A DNA stretch of 64,000 nucleotides from UBA5239 sp031548025. Its GTDB lineage: Bacteria; Verrucomicrobiota; Lentisphaeria; Victivallales; Victivallaceae. The position numbers and the translations under genes were made by a program. Positions 35,901 through 42,877 of the stretch are shown in pieces. Location of the stretch: NCBI GenBank assembly GCA_031548025.1, contig JAVBRM010000065.1, positions 1-64,000 of the forward strand. Direction: 5' to 3'. The notes under the pieces were generated by a model. The model was given only the letters and a program-made list of their open reading frames with translations, did no database searches and was not told the origin of the DNA. Position 1 is the first letter of the stretch. Each line of letters starts with the position of its first letter.

Positions 35901-36163
35901 TCATTGAATGAGCGTTTTTTCTCGACGACTCCGGCGGAGGCCAGGAGATCGTCGGAGATTTCCCGCAGAAATTTGAACTGAACGTTGGCACAGATGCCGT
36001 TGGTCGTGGCGATTTGAAGCCGCAGCCAGTGTTGCATGCCGGCGCTCTGGACCACGACAATATCCGGCGTAAACAGCGAAGCGGAGTGTTCGGCGGCCAG
36101 GCTTTCAGCCAGTCTGGCCGCCAATAATTCCATCCGGTTGTTTACGAAGATATTAAATGCCAT
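32915..36163 (-). CDS. recC: exodeoxyribonuclease V subunit gamma (RecC)
   Basis: 1082 residues starting FNIFVNNRMELLAARLAESL, the typical RecC beginning. The protein has the inactive helicase-like and nuclease-like folds of RecC (APMRSIPFEVIALWGMNNESFPR is a conserved block), used for Chi recognition and strand splitting. The order recC-recB-recD agrees with enterobacteria, except that no M16 protease gene sits between them. It starts two bases after the stop of the upstream GH13 gene, so it appears to be cotranscribed with it. No strong ribosome binding site precedes it. Confidence 0.93.
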   Translation of the reverse strand: MAFNIFVNNRMELLAARLAESLAAEHSASLFTPDIVVVQSAGMQHWLRLQIATTNGICANVQFKFLREISDDLLASAGVVEKKRSFNENNLLWMIMEIFRTESIMAAPVFDYVREYFAGDQPELKKYQLAAQLSGIFDQYIISRPDWLLAWEREYMPPELTDDLHAPWQGEVWRQLVNLAGGAWHYAAFRDRYLAKLRSGHSGFLPPRISIFGISNMPVFFLDIFAEAANYCEVDLYYLNPCMEDWSYAYSRREIARMDNHNLPYNLQYLYSGNDLLASFGQAGRDYFKMLLDTVSLGFEDWLETDGDFALNSGGNQTTLLQQVQQDILTMRNYNGGAIRPLPLHDHSIAVNSCYSEQREVEVLLDQLLDLFKKDPVPPSEIVVMAPDITIYAPYIEAVFDETAIPYTIADRLVSTDNRVFNSFMQILNLHKRRFTSLEVMDIFSTPAIYGKYGLAEEDLATIRHYLAAANIRWSWDGPDKQQFGLPDTGENTWRFGFDRLLMGYAYGASGELIDGIAPYGEFEGEPTRLVGQLCCFVRDLHDFVNAMRIPRPLPEWLELCRALISRFFCENDDYVLEVQQLRLQLDRLNLTDSPYQAPLDVTVFGDYLQDRLSPLTAPGRFCRGGITFCSLAPMRSIPFEVIALWGMNNESFPRNPRRPNFDLREHHPRQGDTSKRLEDRYIFLETLLSARRCLLIFYLGQDIKSNETLPPSVAVSELLDYLDRTFTPKVSAKITVRHPLQAFSPRYWQSVGLNSYSLPAYQSATAMLNRQAEPQRIFNLMTRQGIELINLKELSSFLVNPARCFISRRLKSRLDVRSEDELREAESFELDTLERYQLANAIIEILLTRREIPPGFQDDLYRRFHATGALPYGEAGHLEFDRLYSECRAVCDRVLAASRSESLLYPAQVVIESADYVVEGVLSSLYPSVQLHYHFSSSYQKYLLQSWVNHLALHASSELPPRPTHLIYKGGHLALKPLAPECATAELSSLVEFYRRGNNEPFCFFPATSMAYLNTLLETGNPASALREASNSWYATAFTRGDNLDTYVQTCFGPELPPAELLECNARQLLGTLLASLEEVK

Positions 36164-36165
36164 AA

Positions 36166-37767
36166 TTATTCAGCCGTGAGATACACCAGCGCGGAAGCCG
36201 GTCCCATGATGATCCGGTGCCCGTTCAAGTCGATATCGCCGTGTTTCAGCAGAACTTTGCCGCCGGGAAACTTCAATTGCGCTTCGGCGGACATGCCGGA
36301 GGGATTGACCGCGATGATATAGCGCGAACATTCGTTGCTTCGCTCATAAACCAGCGGATACGTGTTTTCGCGGGCGTACAGCGGTTTGAATTTTCCGGTG
36401 GAAGCGAGTGCCGTGGTTTCGCGGCGCAGTTTGATCAGTTGCCGGGTAAAATGGAGCAGCGAAGCGGCATCCTTTTCCTGGGCGGCGACATCGGGGCGGT
36501 CCGGGGACGGATCGAGCGGCAGGTAGAATTTGTCCTCGGAAGCGGTGGAGAAGCCCGCGCCGGGCGAATCGTTCCACTGCATGGGGGTACGGGCTCCGGA
36601 GCGGTTATAGGAGCCTTCGACGTTGCCGAGGCCGTTGACGAAGTCCATGCCGATTTCGTCGCCGTAATAAATGAACGGCACGCCGGGCAGGGTAAACAGG
36701 AAGGTATAGAGAGCCTTCAGTTCATCGAGCGAACGCCCCTGGCGGATGCGGCCGATGTCATGGTTGCCGGTGGGTACGGAGACAAACCCTTTGCCGGTAG
36801 TTTCGCCCAATACGCGGTTGAGCTCATCGATAAAGACTTTGGCGTCGCCTTTGCCTTCCTTGTCGAAATAGCTGGATTCATCGGCTCCTTGCGTGAGGCC
36901 GGAATTCGGCACGCGGTAAGATTCCAGGCGGAACAAACGGCTGTAGCCGGGATGGCCGAAATGCACCATGAAATCGATGTCGAATCCGGCGGTAATGGCT
37001 TTGTCCGGGGCAGACCACTCGGAAACAAGAATGGCTTCCGGGTAATTGGTTTTCATCCATTTGCGGTAATCCTGCCACAGATCGGTCAAGCCCTTCATCC
37101 GGTTTGCCTCGCCGCGCACCAGGCTCGAGGCCATGTCCACGCGGAAACCGTCGCAGCCCATATCCAGATAGAATTTCATGATGTTGCGCAGTTCTTCGCG
37201 GACTTTGATGACGTCCGGATGGTCGACCGGGAGCTGCCACGGCATTTCCGGATCGGGATCGGTGAATCCATAGTTCAGGGCCGGTTGACAATAGAAAAAG
37301 TTGATCATGAAATTGCCGTCGCGGTTGGCGTAGCCGCTGATAAAACGGTAATTGCCGGTCTTCTGGCCCCAGCCGTCGGTCCAGATATAATAATTGGAAT
37401 ATTCATTCGGGGTCGGTTCGCAGGATTTTTTGAACCACTCGCATTCCACCGAGGAGTGTCCGGCGACCAGGTCGAGCAGGACTTTCATGCCGCGCTTGTG
37501 GGCTTCGTCGAAAAGCTGCTGCAAGTCGGCGTTGGTCCCGTAGCGCGGTGCGACCTTGTAAAAATCGGTGATGTCGTAACCGGCATCCTGAAACGGCGAC
37601 TCGAAGCAGGGATTGAGCCAGATCGCGTTGACGCCCAGCGACATGATGTAATCGAGCTTGCCGATGATCCCGGGCAAATCCCCGATGCCGTCGCCGTTGC
37701 TGTCGCAGAAACTCTGCGGATAAATTTCATAAACTACCGCATCGTCCAGCCAGGTAGGTGTATTCAT
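36166..37767 (-). CDS. GH13 alpha-glucosidase (oligo-1,6-glucosidase-like)
   Basis: 533 residues with the GH13 barrel: VVYEIYPQSFCDSNGDGIGD at the start, DLVAGHSS, nucleophile aspartate in DGFRVDMAS, acid/base glutamate in LVSEWS, and the third carboxylate in TGNHDIGRI. The ARTPMQWNDS motif is typical of cytoplasmic oligo-1,6-glucosidases and alpha-glucosidases. No signal peptide is present, so it acts on imported oligosaccharides. The ATG has AAGGAG upstream. It is the first gene of a minus-strand unit that continues into recC after only two bases, an unexpected partner for DNA repair genes. Confidence 0.92.
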   Translation of the reverse strand: MNTPTWLDDAVVYEIYPQSFCDSNGDGIGDLPGIIGKLDYIMSLGVNAIWLNPCFESPFQDAGYDITDFYKVAPRYGTNADLQQLFDEAHKRGMKVLLDLVAGHSSVECEWFKKSCEPTPNEYSNYYIWTDGWGQKTGNYRFISGYANRDGNFMINFFYCQPALNYGFTDPDPEMPWQLPVDHPDVIKVREELRNIMKFYLDMGCDGFRVDMASSLVRGEANRMKGLTDLWQDYRKWMKTNYPEAILVSEWSAPDKAITAGFDIDFMVHFGHPGYSRLFRLESYRVPNSGLTQGADESSYFDKEGKGDAKVFIDELNRVLGETTGKGFVSVPTGNHDIGRIRQGRSLDELKALYTFLFTLPGVPFIYYGDEIGMDFVNGLGNVEGSYNRSGARTPMQWNDSPGAGFSTASEDKFYLPLDPSPDRPDVAAQEKDAASLLHFTRQLIKLRRETTALASTGKFKPLYARENTYPLVYERSNECSRYIIAVNPSGMSAEAQLKFPGGKVLLKHGDIDLNGHRIIMGPASALVYLTAE

Positions 37768-37922
37768 AGCTGATATCTCCTTATAGAATGTTGGAATAAA
37801 CTTAGCTGTCGGGGCGCAAAATGCCAGTTAGGTATTGATTTTTTCAGGGAAAAATTATTTTGGATTTGTAATCATCGATATTGAATATTACAGTTTAATA
37901 AAATCAGTACAGGAGTAAGATT

Positions 37923-40745
37923 ATGAAGGTATTCCGGCTATGCGGCATTTGTGGGATGATCCTGCTGTTAAACGGCTGTTTGGGAGACGGCGGGAATAAG
38001 ACATCGGAGTCCAATAACGGTGAGGCCCTCTATAACCGGGCGCTCCTGCGTTACCACAGCGGCGATCTCGACGGCGCGTTGGTGGATTTCAATCAAGCTC
38101 TGGCGAGTGATCCGACGATCGCTTCCGCATACAATAACCGGGGATTTATTCTCCACGGCCGTGGGCGTTTGGAGCAAGCGCTGCTGGATTTCAACAAAGC
38201 CATCGCGCTCGACCCGCAGCTCGGGGCCGCTTACAGCAATCGCGGTATCCTGAAGCGGGAATTGAGGGACGACGGCGGCGCGCTGGCTGACTTCAACCAG
38301 GCGATCAAACTTCAGTCCGACCTTGATTCGGCCTACAATAACCGGGGAATGCTCCTCCAGGAATCCGGCGACCTGAAAGCCGCTCTGGAGGATTTCGAGA
38401 AGGCTGTCGAGTTGAATCAGACCAATGCCCTGGCGTTCAATAACCGCGGATATGTGAAGCTCAAACAAGGTGACGTGCTGGCCGCCATGGTAGATTTCAA
38501 TCGCGCGCTGAAAATCAATCCGAACCTGGTGGAAGCGATCTGCAACAGCGGCTATGCCGGGACTTTGCTCTCCGATCGTTCGCCGCTCGGTTATTATGAG
38601 AAAGCCATATCCATCAATCCCGCTTATGCTCCGGTTTATCTGTATCGCGGTATCTGGAATTTTCGGAATTCCAACGCAGAGAGTGTATTGCGGGATTTTG
38701 AAAAAGCCATCGAGCTGAATCCGGAGTATGCGGAAGCCTATACTTACAGCGCGATGTATAGAATGGGAAATGGCGATCCAAAAGGCGCCGAAGTGGATGT
38801 CGCCATGGCGATGAAACTGGACCCGAAGATTCTGGCGAATTATTGCATCATGGGGTGGGTAAAGGAGCACAAAGGCGATTTAGAAGGCGCTCTGGCTGAT
38901 TATGACAAAGCGCTTTCAAGAAAATCAGGATTCAGTAATTCCACATTCCGGTACTATCGCGGGGCTCTGCAGTTTCGACTGAATAAATTTGAAGCGGCGA
39001 AAGTGGATTTAGACTACGCCGTGAAAGGCGCGGAATGTTTCGGAAATCAGCTTGAGCCTAAGGCAAAGGGGTTTTATATACGCGGTCTGGTCAATGATGC
39101 CAGTGGGAATCAACAGGCGGCATTGGCGGATTTGAGCCAGGCTATCGAATGCGACGGTAATTTGGTCGAGGCATATTGTGAGCGCGGAAAAATCAAGGAG
39201 AAACTCAATCTCTTTGCAGAGGCCAGAGCGGATTATAACAAGGCGATCGAAATAAAAGAGAATTATGCGCCGGCTTATTTACTGAAAGGCAAGTTGTTGA
39301 AAGCCACCGGCCACCCCCAGGGAGCGCTGGAGGCTTTCGATCAGGCGATAGCGCATTCGGACAAGTTTTACGATGCCTATATCGAAAGAGCCATGCTGAA
39401 AGACCGTGGTTTCCGTCGTATTGAAGCCGATCTGAATAAGGCGATTCAATTGAAGCCGGACGATGCCCGGGCATATGGTTTGCGCGCCCGTTTAACAATA
39501 CAAATGCATGCTGCATTTTACCCCCCAACCGTGATTGCCGATCTGGACAAAGCGATTCGACTGGACCCGAACAATGCTGAATATTACAGCAATCGCGGTT
39601 GGGTGAAAATGATGTGCCAAGGCGATTTGAAATCGGCTATTAGCAACTTCGATCAGGCAGTGGAGTTGGCTCCCAATAACGCCGAAGGATATTTGCGGCG
39701 CGGAATGTGCCGGGCGATTATGGGTGAAAGCAAAAATGCAATTTCCGATTTTAATGTTGCTATTGAGTTAAACTCAACTATGGCGGAAGCATATTCTTGG
39801 CGGGGGGAACAGCATGAACACCAGGGAAATTTAAAATTAGCTCAGTACGATTATGACAGGGCAGTGATGTTCGAGCCCAAAAGATCTGTTTTTTTGAGTC
39901 GGCGAGCGAAGTTTCGGGGAAAAATCGGTGATATTCAAGGCGCGCTGGCGGATTATACCGTTGCGCTTGAGCATTCTCCGGGGTATTATGACCTCTATTA
40001 CCGTCGCGGCAATATTTACCGGAGCCAGGGGCAGGCCGAAAAGGCATTGGCGGATTATAGGCAGGCAATCAGCATACACAAAAATTTTACTGAGGCTCGG
40101 ATCAGCCGGGCTGAATTGTTGATTGAGCGGAATGATTTCAACAGCGCGCTCAAAGATTTGAATTACATCTTAGAGGAGAGAGAACTTCCGCGGGCGCTTG
40201 TCCTGCGGGCTCATGTCCTGACCAAGCTTGACGACAAAACCGGCGCGGTGGAAGACTACAACCGGATTATAAAACAATCCGCCACTTATGATGAGTATAT
40301 CAAGCGGGGAATGTTGTTGGCTGAACTCGAACGTAATAAAGAGGCGTTGGCCGATTTTGACGTCGCCATTAAGCTGAAAGCGGATGACGGTAACGCCTAT
40401 TATCAGCGGGCATCGTTGAAAAACAGCATCGGAGCGGAGGAGGGGGCCTTGGAGGATTACAACCAGGCGATCAAGCTGGCTCCGCAAGTTCCCCGGCAGT
40501 ATGTCGACAGGGCGGCACTGCTCCATAAACGTGGCGATTCGCAGAATGCGCTGGTGGATTTGAACAAGGCAATCGAGATCGATCCGGATTTCGCATTGGC
40601 GTATTACCGAAAGGGATTTGTGTTGGAATCACTCGGGCGGATGGAGGAAGCGGTCAAGGTTACCGAAAATTATCTGCGGCTCAAGCCGGATGACGCCGAG
40701 GCTAAACAGCGGTTGGTGAAATTAAAGGAAAAACCGGGCGCTTGA
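37923..40745 (+). CDS. large TPR-repeat lipoprotein
   Basis: 940 residues. The N-terminus MKVFRLCGICGMILLLNGC has a lipobox (LLNGC), giving a probable lipid anchor at Cys19. The rest is an almost unbroken array of about 25 tetratricopeptide repeats of 34 residues, with the consensus AYNNRGxxxxxxGDLxxALxDFNKAIxLxP. Such solenoids bind other proteins at the envelope. CAGGAG precedes the ATG. A GlmU-like acyltransferase follows after about 60 bases on the same strand. The binding partner is unknown. Confidence 0.85.
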   Translation: MKVFRLCGICGMILLLNGCLGDGGNKTSESNNGEALYNRALLRYHSGDLDGALVDFNQALASDPTIASAYNNRGFILHGRGRLEQALLDFNKAIALDPQLGAAYSNRGILKRELRDDGGALADFNQAIKLQSDLDSAYNNRGMLLQESGDLKAALEDFEKAVELNQTNALAFNNRGYVKLKQGDVLAAMVDFNRALKINPNLVEAICNSGYAGTLLSDRSPLGYYEKAISINPAYAPVYLYRGIWNFRNSNAESVLRDFEKAIELNPEYAEAYTYSAMYRMGNGDPKGAEVDVAMAMKLDPKILANYCIMGWVKEHKGDLEGALADYDKALSRKSGFSNSTFRYYRGALQFRLNKFEAAKVDLDYAVKGAECFGNQLEPKAKGFYIRGLVNDASGNQQAALADLSQAIECDGNLVEAYCERGKIKEKLNLFAEARADYNKAIEIKENYAPAYLLKGKLLKATGHPQGALEAFDQAIAHSDKFYDAYIERAMLKDRGFRRIEADLNKAIQLKPDDARAYGLRARLTIQMHAAFYPPTVIADLDKAIRLDPNNAEYYSNRGWVKMMCQGDLKSAISNFDQAVELAPNNAEGYLRRGMCRAIMGESKNAISDFNVAIELNSTMAEAYSWRGEQHEHQGNLKLAQYDYDRAVMFEPKRSVFLSRRAKFRGKIGDIQGALADYTVALEHSPGYYDLYYRRGNIYRSQGQAEKALADYRQAISIHKNFTEARISRAELLIERNDFNSALKDLNYILEERELPRALVLRAHVLTKLDDKTGAVEDYNRIIKQSATYDEYIKRGMLLAELERNKEALADFDVAIKLKADDGNAYYQRASLKNSIGAEEGALEDYNQAIKLAPQVPRQYVDRAALLHKRGDSQNALVDLNKAIEIDPDFALAYYRKGFVLESLGRMEEAVKVTENYLRLKPDDAEAKQRLVKLKEKPGA

Positions 40746-40804
40746 CAATATTTTATTCCGGTGCTAAGTTACTCATTAAAGAGATTAAACAGTGAGGTTC
40801 AGAT

Positions 40805-41686
40805 ATGGATGTGAAAGTAATAGATGTAGGTTCGCCGGAGAGCATGATGCCTTTGAGCTATGAACGCCGGATTATCGATATTCCCGTGGCGGGGGTAACC
40901 ATCGGAGACCATCTGATGTGGCTTTTTGCCAGCTCCAGCGTTGAGGGTGAAGTGATTATTCGCGGTGACCTCTGGCCGTCGGCGGAGCTGGCGCACAAAG
41001 TTCGGATGTCTCATTGCAATTTGAGGGTGTTCAACAGTGCCGGTGAGGAAATGATGAGCGTGCGGGTCAAGGACTCGGCCGAATGCGAGGACATGCAGCT
41101 CGACCCGGGCTCGCTGATCCTGCGTTATCCCTGGGATATCCTGGTGATGAATGAACGGATCGTCGACGGGATTTCCAAGAACCGCATCGATGGCGAGGTT
41201 CGCGAAAACGTGGTGATCGACGGTACCGTCTGGGTCGGGCGCGGTTCGAAATTACTGCCGGGCGTGTATATCGAAGGCAAAGTCATTATCGGTGAAAACT
41301 GCAAAATCGGTCCGAACTGTTATCTGCGCGGCAACACCTATATCGGCGACAACTGCCACGTCGGCCAGGCGGTGGAGATCAAGAACAGTTTGCTGATGCG
41401 CAAGGTCAGTGCCGGGCACCTGAGCTATCTCGGCGATTCGGTGATTGCCGAAAACACCAATCTCGGCGCCGGGACCATTACCGCCAATTTGCGGCATGAC
41501 GGGCGCAATCACCGTTCCATGGTGGGAACCGAGCTGGTGGATTCCGGCCGCCGCAAATTCGGCACGATTATCGGGGCGCATGTCCATACCGGGATTCATA
41601 CCACCATTTACCCCGGACGCAAAATCTGGCCGGGGTTTGCGACTTTGCCCGGACAAGTTATCAGCAAAGATTTGACAAATTCCTGA
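40805..41686 (+). CDS. left-handed beta-helix acyltransferase, GlmU C-terminal-like
   Basis: 293 residues. From about residue 125 the sequence is a hexapeptide-repeat beta helix (VVIDGTVWVGRGSKLLPGVYIEGKVIIGENCKIG). It includes SAGHLSYLGDSVIAENTNLGAGT, which matches the GlmU acetyltransferase active site including the catalytic histidine. The N-terminal 120 residues are not a nucleotidyltransferase; they are a short domain of unknown role. It probably acylates a sugar nucleotide or amino sugar. A rex promoter follows directly. Confidence 0.75.
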   Translation: MDVKVIDVGSPESMMPLSYERRIIDIPVAGVTIGDHLMWLFASSSVEGEVIIRGDLWPSAELAHKVRMSHCNLRVFNSAGEEMMSVRVKDSAECEDMQLDPGSLILRYPWDILVMNERIVDGISKNRIDGEVRENVVIDGTVWVGRGSKLLPGVYIEGKVIIGENCKIGPNCYLRGNTYIGDNCHVGQAVEIKNSLLMRKVSAGHLSYLGDSVIAENTNLGAGTITANLRHDGRNHRSMVGTELVDSGRRKFGTIIGAHVHTGIHTTIYPGRKIWPGFATLPGQVISKDLTNS

Positions 41687-41715
41687 TTTATCTGAATTTA
41701 TGCGTCAAATTGCTC

Positions 41716-41762
41716 TTGACAAACCGGGAGATAATGATATTTTTTTATTAACATTTTAATAT
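41716..41762 (+). promoter_or_regulatory. rex promoter with Rex-type operator
   Basis: TTGACA (41716-41721) and TATTTT (41738-41743) with a 16-base spacer form a promoter. It is followed at once by the palindrome TTATTAACATTTTAATAT (41745-41762), an inverted repeat around CATT. This closely fits the known Rex operator pattern TTGTTAA-N4-TTAACAA with G/C to A/T changes in the outer positions. It would overlap the transcription start, so NADH-sensitive autorepression is likely but inferred. Confidence 0.6.
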
Positions 41763-41781
41763 TATATCGGGGATATTGATT

Positions 41782-42444
41782 ATGGGCGATGAAAAGACGA
41801 CACATGCCAAGGTCCTGCGGCTTCCAACCATCAAGCGGTTGCCTACCTACTTGCATATCCTGAAAAGACTCGAACAGGAAGGGCATGAATATGTCTCGAC
41901 TACCGCTTTGATCAATGAGCTGGACTTCAAGCCGATTCTTGTCCGCAAGGACCTGGTGCTGATGGGGATTCCCGGTAAGCCCCGGATGGGGTATTATCTG
42001 AAAGACCTGATCGCCGCTATTGAAAATTTCCTCGGCTGGAACAAAACAGATGAAGCATTTCTGATCGGCGCGGGAGCGCTCGGTCAAGCGTTGCTGGGAC
42101 ACAAGCCTTTTGAGGAAAACGGTTTGAAGATCATCGCCGGTTTTGATGCCGACCCCACCAAAGTCGGGCAGAAAATTCACGGGAAGATGATTTTCCCGAT
42201 GAACAAACTCCCTGAACTGATCAAGCGGATGGGGGTTCGGGTGGCGATTATCACCGTTCCCTGGCAGGAGGCCCAGAAAATCGCGGATATCCTGGTGGAA
42301 GCCGGTATCTGGGGCATCTGGAATTTCTCCATGGTCAAGCTGAAGACTCCGCCCGAGGTGGTTTGTCACAATGAAAACCTCAGCAGTGGTCTTGCGGTTT
42401 TTTCGGTCCGTTTGCGGAAAATGCATCAAAACAATATTGATTGA
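41782..42444 (+). CDS. rex: redox-sensing transcriptional repressor Rex
   Basis: 220 residues from the ATG at 41782, with GGGGA upstream. The N-terminal winged helix (LPTIKRLPTYLHILKRLEQEGHEYVSTTAL, LDFKPILVRKDLVLMGIPGKPRMGYYL) and the C-terminal Rossmann domain (FLIGAGALGQALLG, IIAGFDADPTKVGQ) match Rex, which senses the NADH/NAD+ ratio. Canonical Rex has GxGxxG at this position; GAGALG fits. It probably controls fermentation or respiration genes elsewhere and itself through the adjacent palindrome. Confidence 0.92.
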   Translation: MGDEKTTHAKVLRLPTIKRLPTYLHILKRLEQEGHEYVSTTALINELDFKPILVRKDLVLMGIPGKPRMGYYLKDLIAAIENFLGWNKTDEAFLIGAGALGQALLGHKPFEENGLKIIAGFDADPTKVGQKIHGKMIFPMNKLPELIKRMGVRVAIITVPWQEAQKIADILVEAGIWGIWNFSMVKLKTPPEVVCHNENLSSGLAVFSVRLRKMHQNNID

Positions 42445-42450
42445 TCCAAT

Positions 42451-42870
42451 ATGAAAAATCAAGATTTACAGGAAAAAGCGGCGGAAATCTCCCGGCACGA
42501 CGAGCGTTATGCCGTCGAGTCGTATGAATTCATCGCCCGGGCGGTGGAGTTTGCGGTCGGCAATTGCACCAAACCGGAGGCGGCTTTGCCGGCGCGTCAT
42601 GTCAGCGCACGCCAGCTCTTGGAGCAGATCGTGATTTTCGCCGGCCACGAATTCGGACCCTTTGCCGAAAGCGTCCTGCGGGGGTGGGGAATCAACACCG
42701 CCGCCGACATCGGCAATATCGTTTATAACCTGATCCGGGTGAACGCCCTCAGCGCCAGCAAGGACGATTCCCCCAATGATTTTAATATCGAGTATGATTT
42801 ATTTGCAGGTTCCCGCCATGCCGGAGAACTGAAATCCGACTCTAACCCAGAGGTACCAGTAATTGCCTGA
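42451..42870 (+). CDS. Minf_1886-family protein (PVC-restricted, unknown function)
   Basis: 139 residues with the pattern RHDERYAVESYEFIARAVEFAV, then HVSARQLLEQIVIFAGHEFGPFAESVLRGWGI and a dNIGNIVYNLI-type segment. This is recognisable as the Minf_1886/Verrucomicrobia-Planctomycetes conserved family. Function is unknown. It starts six bases after the rex stop and ends next to the M16 peptidase start, so the three genes are probably one operon. The C-terminal 30 residues appear disordered. Confidence 0.75.
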   Translation: MKNQDLQEKAAEISRHDERYAVESYEFIARAVEFAVGNCTKPEAALPARHVSARQLLEQIVIFAGHEFGPFAESVLRGWGINTAADIGNIVYNLIRVNALSASKDDSPNDFNIEYDLFAGSRHAGELKSDSNPEVPVIA

Positions 42871-42877
42871 TGCGAAA

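Noticed and set aside
36217..37773. A 518-codon plus-strand frame opposite the GH13 gene
   Set aside because: The GH13 catalytic motifs are all on the other strand; the product is low in information and lacks a start signal.
37923..40745. Internal repeats of the TPR gene considered as a DNA repeat array
   Set aside because: The similarity is at protein level with 34-residue period; the DNA units are too divergent to be a separate repeat element.
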